Shown here: in pieces, positions 45,826 through 58,780 of the stretch
How the letters are laid out: every line of letters starts with the position of its first letter
Position numbering within the stretch: the first letter of the stretch is position 1
Source: Eupeodes corollae
Lineage: Eukaryota > Arthropoda > Insecta > Diptera > Syrphidae
NCBI RefSeq assembly: GCF_945859685.1
Contig: NC_079148.1
Coordinates: forward strand, 118,826,156 to 118,890,155
Direction of reading: 5' to 3'
DNA length: 64,000 bases
The notes under the pieces: generated by a model
What the model was told of the DNA's origin: nothing
Seen by the model: only the letters and a program-made list of their open reading frames with translations
The model's database searches: none
Made by a program: the position numbers and the translations under genes

Positions 45826-46060
45826 ACATGCGAGTTTGCCAAAGTGTGCTAATAAATGCATGCCTTAAGCACCGGTATGTCCCGCACCATTGGAAAATTG
45901 CTGAAGTAATTGTCATACCAAAGCAAGGTAAACCACCTACAGAAGTGACGGCTTACAGGCCAATATCGTTTATACCAATTATGGCGAAAGTTTTTAAAAA
46001 ACTGCTTCTGAAGAGACTTAGCAAAATCATAGAAGAAAGAAGGTTAATCCCAAACCATTT
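45826..46060 (+). pseudogene. jockey-type LINE RT fragment cut by RTE copy F
   Basis: Reads NACLKHRYVPHHWKIAEVIV, IPKQGKPPTEVTAYRPISF and KVFKKLLLKRLSKIIEERRL, then IPNH. This is the RT fingers region of jockey-group LINEs. It stops exactly where RTE copy F begins, and no jockey sequence is recognised beyond copy F. Confidence 0.8.
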
Positions 46061-49000
46061 TCTTAAAAACCCAACTCTGTCTATCAACTCCTATTCTCAC
46101 CTCCGCGAGGTGAACATCGGGTGCCTAGTACCTCAACTGGAGATTGACAGTGGAATGTTGTTGGGGGCAGAAAATGAGAGAGGGGGAGAGGTGTTTCCAC
46201 TAAGACACCTCTCCTTATACAGACGGCAGCGGAGGAATTCCCGAGATGGAATCAACGGTGGCGTCTACAGTTTCAGTAATGTTGAACTACTTAGTGAACA
46301 CCTTATAGGGCTTCTTCGACTTATTCGGAGCCCAGGCCTAGAAGAAGCGGTTTTATCCGGCTCCCCATCCTTGGAATTATACTTAGAATCTGGCGCTCCA
46401 TGTTGGGGGTTGTGCCGTCGGGGTGAATTCCTGGCCACGTAAAAGCCTTATAGTTGCGAAGCACCAACAAGCCTCGGACGGATACGGACGGATTTACTGT
46501 TGACAACCTACGCAAACGAAATAAGGACAACGAACTTCGGATATGCACATGGAATGTTAGGTCCCTTAACTGACCACGTGCGGCCGAAGAATTAGCGGAG
46601 GCCCTAGACTGCTATAAAGCAGACAACACCGCAATCCAGGAAATACGATGGGATGAAAAAATGTGATATTGACTGTGGTGATTACTACCACGAAAACCAA
46701 CAGCGCTTATTTGGATGAGGCTTTGTCATTGGAGCCAGACTTAGGCAAAAAGTCTTGAGCTATAGGTGCATCGATGAGTGCCTCATGACCATACGCATGA
46801 AGGCTAAATTCGGCAAAATTAGCCTGATATGCGCGCACGCCCTCACAGAAGAGAAAGACGACAACACCAAAGATATGTTCTTCGAGCTCTTAGACAAAAC
46901 ATATGAGCAGTGTCTTAGCTACGATATTAAAATTGTCCTGGGCGATTTTAATGCCAAGCTAGGAAGGGAAGACATCTTTGGTGAAATAATCGGGAAGAAC
47001 AGCCTGCACAACAACACTTCCGACAACGGATTCAGGCTCATAGATTTTTCTGCGGGGTGAAACTTCATGGTAGCCAGCACGCGTTTCCACACCTCAACAT
47101 CCACAAAGGAACTTGGAGTTCTCCAGATCAATCTACCGTCAACCAGATTGACCATATTGCGATCGACGCCAGGCACGCTTCCAGCATCATGGATGAACGA
47201 ACTTTCCGAGGAGCTAACATCGACTTGGACCACTACCTCGTTGTAGCCAAGGTAGTACTTCCGATTTCCAGACCCAAGGCTAAACAGGGAGGTGCTGGTA
47301 AAAGGAACAACGTCGAACGGCTACAATCGCCAGAGATCGCCAAATCATTTTCCGACCGAGTTACAAGTAACCCCTCTCGAAGTTCTCTGCCGCCAACGCA
47401 ACGTATTGAAAACCAGTATCAACATTGCCAAGATGCAATCATAGAAGCCGCCTCTGATATGCTGGGTGCCAAACAGCCACCAACAAGGAACCCCTGGTTT
47501 GATAAGGAATGTCGGCAAGCAAATGCAGCGAAAACCGAAACAACAGGCACGCAAAGCGGCGCTGCATAAAAGGACGAGAGCTGCTAATGAGCTCTATGAG
47601 CAGAAGAGGCGAGAGGAAAATCGACTTCTCAGAAGGAAAAAGAGTGAACGCATGAGAAACGTGATGTCGAAGATGTTGAGAGGTTTTAGAAGCAAGAACG
47701 AAGTTCGAAAGTTTTATGAACAGGTGAAACGAAATTCACAGGTACATAAACCTAGAACCGAAGGCTGCAAAGGCGAAAGTGGAAATATCATAGTAGAATC
47801 GCAGTCAATGCTGAAGATATGGAAGGTTCACTTCAGCAGGCTATATAACGGCTACGACGAACCGTATTCCGCTGTCAGGCAGGATGATCCAACAATCCCG
47901 TTCTCCCGACTTAGACGAAGTAAAGATTGCCATATCTAAGTTGAAGTCTAATAAAGCCGCTGGAGCGGATGGCTTGAATGCCGAGCTCTTCAAAGCAGCT
48001 GGAGATAAGTTGGTTAGGAACATGCAACAACTTATCTGTAAGATATGGTCGGAAGAAAACATGCCCGATGAATGGAACCTCAGTATTGTTTGCCCGATCC
48101 TGAAACTAAACTGCACCAACTATAGGGGAATCAGTCTACTTAACATGGCCTATAAAATCTTCCGTAATATGTAAACGTCTTAAACCCATCGTCAACAACC
48201 TGATAGGTCCTTATCAGTGTGGTTATAGACCAGGAAAGTCCACAGTTGATCAAATATTCACATTACGGCAGATCCTGGAAAAAACTCAAGAACACCAAAT
48301 CGACACCCACCATCTTTTCATCGATTTAAAGGCCGCATATGACAGCATCTACAGGGACGAGCTGTATAGAGCTATGTCTAGTTTTGGCATCCCTGCCAAA
48401 CTCGTCCGTTTGTGCAGGATGACCATGGAGAATTCACGCTGCTCCATAAAGGTTGGAAACCAAGGTTTAAGACAAGGTGATGCGCTGTCATGTGATTTTT
48501 TTAACACCAGTGGCAACAATAGTGCAGAGCTCACACTTCAACACTAAAAGCACTTTCTTTCAAAAGTCTGTCCAATTAGTAGCATATTATGCTGATGACA
48601 TTGACATAATCAGAAGAACTCAGCGTGATGCCAATGCGACTTTTGTGGGGCAAAACAAAGTACATGCTTTCGTCAAGAAAGGACATTCAACACCGACGCC
48701 TTGTTCAAAACGTCAACATCGACAGAGGTAACTTTGAGGTAGTCAAGGACTTCGTCTACCTAGACTCCGCTGTAAACGCAGAAAACAACACCAGCGCTGA
48801 GATCAAACCGCTGTTTCTTTGGACTAAGAAAGCAATTGAGTGGTAAAGTCTCTCTCGAGGGACCAAAGTGTTGCTATATAAGACCCTTATCATCCCCGTC
48901 CTGCTATACGGTGCAGAAGCATGGACCATGACAAAAGCGGATGAAAGCACCTTGGGTCGCTTCGAGAGAAAAGTTCTTCGTGTGATCTACGGTCCCGTAT

Positions 49001-49348
49001 GCATCGAAGGGGAGTGGAGGAGAAGATGGAACGACGAACTGTACGGGCTGTACAGCGACGTAGACTTAGCAAGAAGAGTAAAAGTCCAACGACTAAGATG
49101 GCTGGGTTACGTAGAGCGCATGGAAACCAATGCTCCGGCCCGGAAAGTCTTCGAATCCGCACCCACAGGACAGCGCAGTAGAGGAAGACCGCGGATCAGG
49201 TGGCGCGCACAAGTGGAAAGTGACCTCACCCAACTTGGAGCGCGAAACTGGAGACATCTAGCTAGGGACCGAGCTAGATGGAGAAGTTTGTTGGGTGAGG
49301 CCCTAGTTCACACAGGACTGTAGCGACACCTTAAGTTAGTAAGTAAGA
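46061..49348 (+). mobile_element. RTE-like retrotransposon copy F
   Basis: Lacks only the first 75-80 bases of the 5' UTR. Endonuclease at 46560-47500 (VLGDFNAKLGRED, SDNGFRL, and LDHYLVVAKV with SDH changed to LDH); linker with VHKPRTEGCKGESGN; RT from 47884 (SNKAAGADGLNAELFKAAGD), then IDLKAAYDSIYRDEL, LRQGDALSCDFF, YYADDIDIIRR; tail with GRPRIRWRAQVE ending HTGL at 49323. Many frameshifts, with deletions after motif B. 3' end TAGCGACACCTTAAG plus the AAGT tail. Confidence 0.85.
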
Positions 49349-49630
49349 CCACCTAGAGGGCTGAAATTTCAGGATTGTGATCTTTTGCTGTGTCCATTGC
49401 TGTAATCATCTTTGAATAAGACCAAGTTTACAACAAGTTATGGGCAAAAATTCAAGTTCAAACTTTAAGTGCGATTATCTCGCTTAATATGCGTCTTAGG
49501 GTATCAAAAGTCGGCAATTTTTGAACTCCATTATTTCTTGATCTAGACCACCTAGAGACTGAAATTTCAGGATTGTGATATAGGAATCATTCCCTTTCCA
49601 TTGCTGTGCCTATCTTTGAATAAGACCATA
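49346..49630 (+). repeat. Imperfect two-unit tandem repeat
   Basis: Blocks GAAATTTCAGGATTGTGAT, then TCCATTGCTGT, then ATCTTTGAATAAGACCA occur near 49359-49430 and again near 49559-49628, a period of about 198 bp. The middle parts have diverged. Non-coding. It starts directly after RTE copy F. Confidence 0.6.
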
Positions 49631-49639
49631 AGAATTTAG

Positions 49640-51110
49640 ATATTGAAAATCTAATCGAGAACATTTTTTTAAAGAAAACTTTAAATTTTTAAAATACGCC
49701 AATAATCAAATTTTAAAAAAACATCAATTCATTTTAGAAAATTATTTAAGGTTTCTCTTAAAAAGTTATCACACTCACACTCACAGCAACACATTTTGAG
49801 AAGCTAAAATTCTTTGATTTCTTTTCAATATCGGGTAAAATTTTGGGAAAAAATGCAGAACAACTTTCATTAGCTAGATTTTGGACAAACAAAAAAACAT
49901 ACAGAGTCCTAGTAAAGCATTTTGGAAAAGATAGAAGTCTCCGTATGAAAATATTTTTTTTTTTAATTTGTAGCTGTTTTCAGTCAGTTTTTTATAAAAC
50001 TGCCCTGCCGCTAAAAGGGGAAGAAATATGCCTCCTTTTCTGATATCATAATCATGTTTGTATCTTACATAAATTATATTTGGATTTCTTAAATGCAATT
50101 TTTGTTAAAATATTAAAGCAGAATAAATTTACTTACATATTTAAAAAAATATAATGTTGATATTATAAATCCAAGGAACCGACATACAAAATTCACTTCT
50201 TTTTCAACACTACCGATACCGAGATCGACTACGAGACGCAACGCGATTAGTTGAACATATGAACAGAATACAATTAAATTCAAATTTAATTTACATATTT
50301 AAAACAAAAAACACTTCAAAATCCTTTTAAATTTAACTTTAATACACACTTATTATTTCTATTCACTTTTTTACTGCAAAATGAGAGACAAACTAAACAC
50401 CAAAGAAAACAGATTCGAATTTTCAAATTTTACCGCCATTTAACATTACAACATCTACCTACTGAAACAACCAACTAACGGACCCGCTGAGCTGCGTGTA
50501 CAATGAAACAAAAGAATTGAATTCATTCACAAATTACAATTTAAAACACTTAACCGTGAGATTTCTTTATATTTTCTTACAAAAACTTTAAATTTACCGC
50601 TTATTTAACATTTTGTATAAAATTTTTGTATCGCACATAATAAAATAAATATTTTAATTAATTTGTTTCCGTTTCAATTCGAATTAATACACAATCGCGA
50701 GCACGAAATTTCACAAACTGAACTGACTGCAATTTCCGGTTAACGAAGAGCGAAGATAAAGAAGAATGAATATGAAAAGAATTTGTGATGGCGAATTGAG
50801 GCGATTTCGGTAAATTAGGAAATGGGTATGGGATTTTTGGTGGCGTTCAGGATACCATCTCTTTTCGTTGAAATGCATGAGGGGCATTCGCGATTCGATG
50901 CAATTAACGTCTCTTCTTTTCTTCTTCTTTCTTTTGCACCTCATTATGCCCTGGTCGTATATGAACACTGAAAAGTTTAATACGATGTAAAATAAAATTT
51001 ACAATTATGTACATTATTATGTACATATTTGACTACAAATGTCACAGCATTACATTTGGATCTCTTATTCATTTCTAGAAATTTAGTACCATGTCTTATA
51101 TCAACCCGTT
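49640..51110. other. AT-rich intergenic region
   Basis: Only short, low-complexity ORFs. No recognised gene, TIR or RNA. Confidence 0.4.
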
Positions 51111-51114
51111 GATT

Positions 51115-51248
51115 TTTAGAAAGATTTCTGTGGGTACGAAAGTTCGTACGTCCGTATGTCTGCAAGTCCGTAGGTACTTTCGCGACGTTTTTTTCGTTGT
51201 CCATAGCTCAAGAACCAGAAGAGATATCGACTTCAAATAAATTTTTGT
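51115..51248 (+). repeat. Dispersed repeat, left part, split by LINE insertion
   Basis: Shares TTGTCCATAGCTCA, AGAACCAGAAGAGATATCGA and CTTCAAATAAATTT with 4520-4580. The same element resumes at 56330 with TTTGTTATACAGATAATAAT, so the 5-kb stretch between is an insertion. A phased array of GTACGTCCGTA-like motifs lies at 51134-51178. Confidence 0.7.
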
Positions 51249-51684
51249 CAGTGAACCTTTGATGGGGAAGGTTGACCCTGTGTTGTGCGTCTCCGTTGTG
51301 TCTGTGCTCGTCTTTTTGTTTTTTTTTAATTTGTTTGATAATCGTGTCGTGGAGCAGTTTTTTTTTCCACAAACTTTAGTACAGTTAAAAATCAAAATAG
51401 TTTATAAAGGAAACAAAAAAAAAAAACAATAATCTACCAATACAATAAATAATTTCACATTACAATAAACAAGTGGTCTAAAAACAACAAAAACAAACAA
51501 TAGTGCGCTCTTAATTACAACAACAATATAAGCCTGAAATCACACCTCTCAAGAACAACAACAAAAAACAGGAATTAAAAAAAATTATAAGCCACTAAGC
51601 ACAGCACATCACAGTGAGTAGTATCAGATCCTTACTTTACCCTTCTTCCACAGTTTCTAAGCCTAGTGTATGTATTAAGTTTTC

Positions 51685-53401
51685 ATTACAATCAAGGCCG
51701 GATCCAGACTTTTCATCAGGGTGGGGGTCACACACTTAGATGAGTTTTTACTCTTCGCTTAAAAATATTCTTTAATGTTTTGTAAAGGAGGCTAACAAGA
51801 TTTAAATAACATAATGTGTACGAGTATATTAACCTAACCTTTACACATTTCAATTGCTAAAATGATAACTTAAGTTATCAAATTATTTTAGAACACTGTT
51901 GTCCAGCAAAGTATTGTCTAACTATTTAATGTGTATGACATATGAAAGCATTCCCAGATGCTAAGAAATTCAAAAATTCAGAAAGCGAGAGAGGATCTGA
52001 TATGAAGTAATGCCGGGCTTTTTTGACGAAGTTTTTCGAACTCTATTTTCGGGAGTCTATTATTTTATTCCTATCGCTATCAGTGTGCTTACTCGTATTT
52101 TGATCTTAAAGGAGTCAAAAAAACTTAAACATTTTGAAGAGAAAAATGATTGGTTCTTGAATTTAAGTAAATAGGTGCTTTGGAGTACCTACATAATTTT
52201 TCTAAAAACTTAAATTAAAACAAATTAAGGTAAACAAATAAGTTTTGAAGAAACGTTTGTGTGGCACTTACAAATTACACGTTTCAGAATCTCTTTTCAC
52301 TTCAAATCTTAAGAGATTCAAAGTTTGTATATCAATAGATATGACCCGTTTATTATGTTTTTCAATTAGCCATTAGTTTAACAAAAGTGTCACTTTTGCT
52401 GTTTTCGGGACATTTATGTGTATTATTGAAATTCGTGTTTAAATATTAATTCTAGAGCATCCAAAGCAAATTCATATCAAGAGTAGATTTGTTTAATTTT
52501 TTAAAATCTTTTAAGATTTTTTGTATTCAACAGAAAACCAATTTTAAAATAAAAAAATGTACGACTGGGTCGCTAGAACTTGCTAATTTCTTCCAAAAAG
52601 TCTGTTTAAAAATATTTCCTATATTTTAAGATTTAAAAATGTACCTGTAAAATAAGTTTTTCTCAAAAATTTAAATGCCATTTTATTTTTCAAAAAATTT
52701 AGATTAACTAATTTTTTTTCGAAAATCATTTTAAATTTCAAATTTTGTCTTAAAAATAGCACTAAATAAAGAGCTCATAAATACATGTACATGTACATTT
52801 TACATTTAAATTTCGTCAAACAAATTTAATATTATTCTTAAAATAAAAAAAAATTTGATCATAAAAATTCATCAATTTATTCAATTGATCATCAAAAAGC
52901 GCTTCCCAGAAAGTGAAGATTATTAAAATTGAAAAATCCCATGTTTTAACCATGGGGACTGCTGTTATTTTTCGTATTAATAAAATAAAAAAAACGCCTT
53001 ACGCTAATCGGCTGAAAACCTTAATGTCAATCACAACAATTGTTTGGACTGTAGGAGCCAGGAAAGACAGACAAACGGACGGAATCGGGGTACCCACTTT
53101 TTGCAACTTCTCTACTGTTGTAATGTCAATATTGATTAATAGCTCTAGTTCGAAATTGTTTACTAACGCAAAACTTACCATATAGTTCCTATATGTCGCA
53201 AGTAAAAATCACTTCAATGTTCATTATTTATATGTTTCAAAAAAATTTAATAATAAAATTGAAGGCTAGGTTGAGAAATTTAAAGGCAATTTAAAATAAA
53301 ATTGATGATCTCTTATTCAAGGTTTCTTCTTAAGAACCTGAATATTTGCTGTTGTTCATGACTCCTACGACCCCCCCCCTGGATCCGCCATTGATTACAA
53401 T
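51685..53401. mobile_element. hAT-like non-autonomous element with 8-bp duplication (element 51693-53393)
   Basis: ATTACAAT flanks both sides (51685-51692, 53394-53401). The inverted ends are CAAGGCCGGATCCAG on the left and CAATGGCGGATCCAG read inward from the right, followed in both by a G-rich run ending GGGGGTC. Eight-base duplications and CA-starting ends fit hAT. The 1.7-kb interior is AT-rich with no transposase ORF, so it depends on an outside source. Confidence 0.8.
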
Positions 53402-53608
53402 TGGAAATAATGCATATGATAGTTTGCGTTTCAGCAGATTATTGAATTTAATTTACTGTTTTGCATTACAGGGTTGGATCGGTCTCGTCACTGCTAAGGC
53501 ATAACACTAGCAGTGAAGGATATGGATAATTTATTCTGTGTTTGAATTCAGTGAATTTTATTTTTAATTTTATCTGTTTTGGTTTTAGACCGTTTTTTTT
53601 ATTTTGCA

Positions 53609-56253
53609 ATGACTGGACAACTCAGAGTAGAATATTGTAATATTCGTGGCTTAAGGGCGAATTTTTTGTTTGCATAGCGCCATACTGTTTCATACAGGCC
53701 AGCTGTTTTGGCATTAAGTAAAACCCAAGAAGGTGAGGATTCTGATCCTGCTGAATTTTGTATTCATGGGCAATGGGTATAGCTTGGTGCCTTTATTCTT
53801 TTCCCATCATGGCCTCGCCATATACATTAGGAATGATGTTGCTTATCAGCTCTTACCAGAATATGGTACTTGCACCAAAACTGCCTCCTTTATCAAAGCT
53901 CTAATTTAGACAAAATATCAACTTCTCGTGAATTTGATGCTTTGTCTGATTCCATCCAAAGAATTGTTTCGTCCTATCCTCGCACATAAATCGTTGTTAC
54001 GGGCGATTTCAATGTACACAATTCTTCATGGCTTCATCATTCAGGTCAGACAACACCCGATGGAGTGTGTGCAGAAATCTTCGCTGAGTTGAACCACCTA
54101 ACTCAGCCCACCCGAATGTCGGACGTTGAAGGTCGAGCAGAAAACACTATTGACTTGTTTCTTACCTCTGATCCTGATAAGTACACTGTTAGTGTTCTAT
54201 CTCCTCTAGGCACATCTGAATATTGTGTTATATCAGCAAATTTCTCGTGTCAAAACTGTTCAGTTAAAGAAATAGCTTCTAAGAGAACCGTTTGGTAATA
54301 CGAGAAAGCCAACTGGGACGGTCTAAATAATTACTTTAGAATCTTTAACTGGTCACTATGCTTCCTCGATGGTGAGGTTGACGCCAGCGCTGATATGGTA
54401 ACAAGTTTGATTCTCTTGGGAATGAGAACTTTTATACCGATCAGGGTTAAAAGTGTCAGACCCAAGGAAAACGCATGGTTTGATGCTAGCTGTAAAGAAG
54501 TTATTAGGGTCAAAGAAATAAGTTTCCATTGCTATAAAGCCAACCGTACTGAGCAAAGCCGGAAAAAGTTCAAACAAGCCAGGAAGGCCTGCACCTATAT
54601 TCGACGGAACAAATTTTTACATGACCAAAAATTACGGCAAAAATACTGCAATGTCCCAAAGGCAGTACAAAGTTTTGGTTATTTGTAAAAAACATGAGGA
54701 ATTCATCCTCTTCATCGGTTCCTACGCTCGTTGTCAATGACAGTCCTTTTGTTAGCTCTTTAGAGATAGGTAATCTCTTTGCTAGTTCACCACCAATTCC
54801 GCCTGTACTTGAGCGAGTTAGTGATTCTATGGGACCAATCTTTTTTCGCACTCGTACTGTGGCAAGAGTCCTTAGAGATCTAAACAAACAAAAATCTGCT
54901 GGTCCGGATGGTATCCCCGCTATTGTTCCGAAGAGGTGTCCTTCAACGCTGGCAAAACCACTGCGTAAGCTTTTTCATCTGTCCTATTCCTCAGGTCTCG
55001 TTCCGAGCGGATGGAAAACTGCATTTGTCCAGCAAATAACTAAAAAAGGTGAATCTTCCTCACCTTCTAACTATAGTCCAATTGCACTTACGTCAATTCA
55101 TTCCAAGGTCATGGAAACGCTGATTAATTATCAGCTCAAGAAATATCTTGAAGAGCGAAAGCTTCTTAATGACCGGCAGTACGGCTTTCGAAGCAATAGG
55201 TCCACTGGTGATCTCATGGTTCATCTCACCGAACAGTGGAACAAATCTTAACATAGCTTTGGAGAAAATAAGATTATTGCACTTGATATTTCAAAAGCAT
55301 TTGATAGGGTTTGGCATCAGGCTCTCTTATGGAAAATGCGTGCTTTCGGTTTTCATGAATCCCTATACCTCATTGGATTAGTAATTACCTTTCGAATCAT
55401 TCAATACAAGTTGTATTGTATGAAATTAAGTCTGAAAACCATAAAATAAATGCTGGTGTGCCACAGGGCTCTGTTCTATCTTCAACACTCTTTCTAATTT
55501 GTATAAATGATCTCCTGTCTTCCTCATCTATTCCAAAACATTGTTTCGCTTACGATAGTACTCTTAGCTTTTCATTTTCGTTTTCAGACTCACACCCCCC
55601 TTCTTCGGATGTAAAACTGCAACGACAAAATATGATAAGCTCATTAAATTCCGACCTTAACAGCATTGTTCAATGGGGATTAAAAAACCGCGTGGAATTT
55701 AATGATTCCAAAACGCAATGCTTTCTTGTATCGCCAGAGTGAGATATACCCCCCTTGCCATTATCAATGGATGGCACTTGCATCAATGAAACTGAACACC
55801 TCGATATTCTAGGTATGTGTATCACCAACCACCTTTTGCGGAATGATCACATACGCATGTCGCTAAAAATGCCGCAAGGTGTTTGGGTTTCCTCAGGCGA
55901 TGCAAGAAATATTTCACCCCTTCTGATCTGGCGGTTATCTACAAGACTTACATACATCCAAAGCTTGAGTATAACTCCCATATCTGGGCTGGTGCTCCTG
56001 CAACTTACTTAAGCCTCTTGGATAGTATTGAACGTAGATCATTTAAATTGAAAGATTATAATATCATCATAAGTTCGTTTACTTCGCTCGTCGTAAGCTC
56101 TCTTGTCTGACCCTTTTATATCGTTATTTTAACGGTTCATGCTCTAGTGAAATAGCCAGTTGCATTCCTCCCCTTAAACAGTTCAACCGTAATACTCGTG
56201 CTTCTAGGAATGTGCACCGACATCTCCTTTTTAACCTTCTTTCCTCTGTCTAG
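53609..56253 (+). pseudogene. CR1/jockey-group LINE endonuclease-RT relic
   Basis: Begins MTGQLRVEYCNIRGLRANFL, then SLVPLFFSHHGLAIYIRNDV and TGDFNVHNSSWLHHSG-type blocks (endonuclease, about 53609-54290). Linker with NAWFDASCKEVI. RT: LNKQKSAGPDGIPAIV, FVQQITKKGESSSPSNYSPI, NDRQYGFRSNRSTGD (54694-55251), IIALDISKAFDRVWHQALL (motif A), NAGVPQGSVLSSTLFLICIN (B), HCFAYDSTLSF (C, with YADD changed to YDST). The tail ends RNVHRHLLFNLLSSV at 56253. Several stops and frameshifts. Confidence 0.8.
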
Positions 56254-56329
56254 TGCTCACACTGTGCCTTTGCATAATAAGGGTAACAATAACCCCTTGA
56301 GTGTGTGTTTGTTATAAAAAAAGGAAGAC

Positions 56330-56720
56330 ATTTGTTATACAGATAATAATGCAGAGATATGTAGAAAGGGCTCTCAAGAAAATTTCGTCGGTGGTTTTTT
56401 ACCATAGCAGTTTAAAAAAAGGTAAACCCTAAATATCTTACGAACCGAAAACGCTAAAGACTTGAATTAAATTGTATATAAAACATTGTAACGTGATACA
56501 TTAAAAGCATATTTTTTGAAAAAATGCAATAAACGGGTTTTTTATAAAGCAAGAAAACCGAAAAAAAATTTGCCACCTCGAAAATTTTAATAATACAAAA
56601 TGATTTCATCTCCAAAACAATTTTGTGCAACGAAAAATATCTTTTTTAACATCTGGTAAAATTTTGAGAAAAATCGAATTTAAAAACCTAATACTAAAAC
56701 TTGGTAACATTTTTTGGACA
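56330..56720 (+). repeat. Dispersed satellite-like repeat, right part
   Basis: Its first half matches 4575-4760, and from about 56550 it matches 8640-8760 (ATGATTTCATCTCCAAAACA). It therefore carries, uninterrupted, the junction that RTE copy A splits at 4966/8588. Confidence 0.75.
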
Positions 56721-56729
56721 GTATGTGAT

Positions 56730-57820
56730 AAGATTCGTGACAACCTTTTCAACTGAATACTACATTCGAAAGTGACAATCCTCTCCCTTCGATATGAACA
56801 ATTATGATGATTTTATTATCTCCAACCATTAGAAACTATTGTTTGCCATTAAACTACCTCAATTTTTAAATATGTAATTCATTTTGTATACCCTTCGTGA
56901 ACTTTAAAAAGTAAACCTCTTCTCTATACAGCTAGGTAACTCGTATAAGCCCATAATCCATAATATCCCGATGCATTTCATCATATTATTTAAAATATAA
57001 AAATGGAACAAAAAGAAAGGCGTTAAAACACAACGAAAATTATTTCATGGACGAATTGTTGCAAAACCATCATCATCGTTATTTGGCTCGGTCCTGTAAC
57101 GTGTAGCCCTTTCGATGATGAAGGATTGGTTTTAAAATTGATTTTCACCAAAACCCAAATGGAATTATGCGAATAACGAAGGCAAGAGTTCCAAAAGTGA
57201 TTATTATTTCAATTTTAACGAAAACGCTAACGATTCATTGGGAATTGGGATTGAAATTGTGATTGCCAAAGGATTTTCAGTTCAGATTTTGTTAAATCCA
57301 CTGGAATATTGTGCGTTGATGGCTTCAAAATGTTTTGGCTTGTATTGAATTTTTGTAATTTTAATAAAAAATCCTTTAAGCGTAATAATAATGACGAAAT
57401 AATTGGCCAGGATATTAGTAGGCATAGGTAGATACCTATAGATATGAAATTGTGATGTTGGCGGTGGTTGTGGTGATGGTGATGGTTATAAATTTAATGA
57501 CGGTGGAAAATTAAATTATTGCTGCTGCTGATGATGGTGAATCCTTATTTTCTCTCTGATTCCTGTGCGAAGGTAGAAACTTTTCCAAAACCAACAATAT
57601 GCATAAACAGGAAGTCGTAATAATGAAACGATTCTTTTTGAAAATAATAATCGTCGTTCGTTTCGTTTTTATTTACATTTTAAGTAATGAAATTTCTCTT
57701 TAAAATTGAAATGTTTTATCTGCCTGTTTTAGGAATTTGAAATTGTACAAGATTAAAGAAAAACAAAATTCGATGAATCCTTAAAAGGAAGTCGTGTTGA
57801 ATGGATTGAAATTTGATAGC
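56730..57820. other. Intergenic region, no recognised gene
   Basis: AT-rich, with a GGTGATGGTGATGG-type microsatellite near 57468-57488. No supported ORF. Confidence 0.4.
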
Positions 57821-57829
57821 CTCAAAATA

Positions 57830-58765
57830 AATGGTGGGTGTGCCTCAGGGCTCTGTCCTGTCTCCGACAATTTTTCTCATTTTTATTTATCTGTTTTGAA
57901 AATTCTTTTCCATTAACTTACTCTACTGTCAACAGCACCCTCATAATTTGATATTCAAATACTTTTAGATTCACAACACTGCCATTCAACGAAAATGTTG
58001 AAGATCCACAACATGAGATGTTTGTTGTTATATTCGACCAGCCCAACAAATTAAAGCATACCAAGCTGTTGTTAATACCATTGATTATCTGCTTGAACAA
58101 GTACAACTTAATGAATTGATCATCGTCAACAAGAACGGGCTTTAATCTTCCCCATCTCAATTGGTCCACCTCAAATGATCACACATCCTTCTTTCCAACT
58201 AACATCTCCTCAGAATCTGAATCGCTGTTTATTAATCGTCTCACGTCTGTCTGATTATGGTATTTTTCAACCTTCCCCATTGAATTTGAAAACAATTTTT
58301 TCGAAATGGAGAATAACTGTTATGATTTTCGATCTGATTCCTCCAAATTCAACAATCTTCTTAGCTCAGCCAACTTTGAATTAAGTTCCCTCCACTTAAT
58401 AGTAGAGTCCCTTACAAATTGTTTTTATTTGATTTTTTCATACTGTATTGAAGAATCAGTACCGTTCTCTCGAAAAAATGATTTCACCTCTGCTCCCCCT
58501 TGGTACAACAGAGAGCTCCGTAGCCTAAGAAATACAACAAGTTGTGGAAGATCGTTATACAGTCTAAATCTGATACCGATTACAACAATTATCTTCTCGC
58601 CTATAATTCTTTTTCTGAATTAAGGAAATCCCTTTATAACCAATACCTTAACCAAATGGAAAATTCTTCTTCCTTCTTTCTGATGCAAGGACATTTTTCA
58701 AGTTTATAAATGTCAAACGAAAATCTGATGGGTTTCCACTTTCAATGAGTTTCTCCAACATAATC
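57830..58765 (+). pseudogene. CR1-like LINE fragments, left of RTE copy G
   Basis: A short RT motif-B piece (GVPQGSVLSPTIFLIFI, 57837-57890) precedes endonuclease-type sequence (FNLPHLNWS near 58142-58168; FRSDSSKFNNLLSS; ESVPFSRKNDF; APPWYNRELRSLRN to 58540) and a linker (KRKSDGFPLSMSFSNIIISD, to 58775). Because endonuclease should come before RT, the first piece is either another copy or rearranged. RTE copy G interrupts the linker. Confidence 0.65.
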
Positions 58766-58780
58766 ATCTCAGATGTTCAA

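Larger units (their letters stand above)
51249..56329 (+). mobile_element. LINE inserted in the dispersed repeat
   Basis: The ends are defined by interruption of the repeat: left junction after ATTTTTGT (51241-51248), right junction before ATTTGT (56330-56335), a possible imperfect target duplication. Without the hAT-like insertion it is about 3.4 kb. Long 5' UTR-like region, a single endonuclease-RT region (53609-56253), and a short 3' end with the hairpin AAGGGT-ACC-type sequence GGGTAACAATAACCCC followed by a short A run. CR1/jockey-group LINE; exact clade open. Confidence 0.7.

Noticed and set aside
49843..50043. A 66-codon ORF with a hydrophobic stretch
   Set aside because: It has a T-run-derived hydrophobic segment, no family resemblance, no promoter or poly(A) context.
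51134..51180. GTACG/GTCCGTA motif cluster as a transcription factor array
   Set aside because: It forms part of the dispersed repeat found elsewhere and has no nearby gene start.
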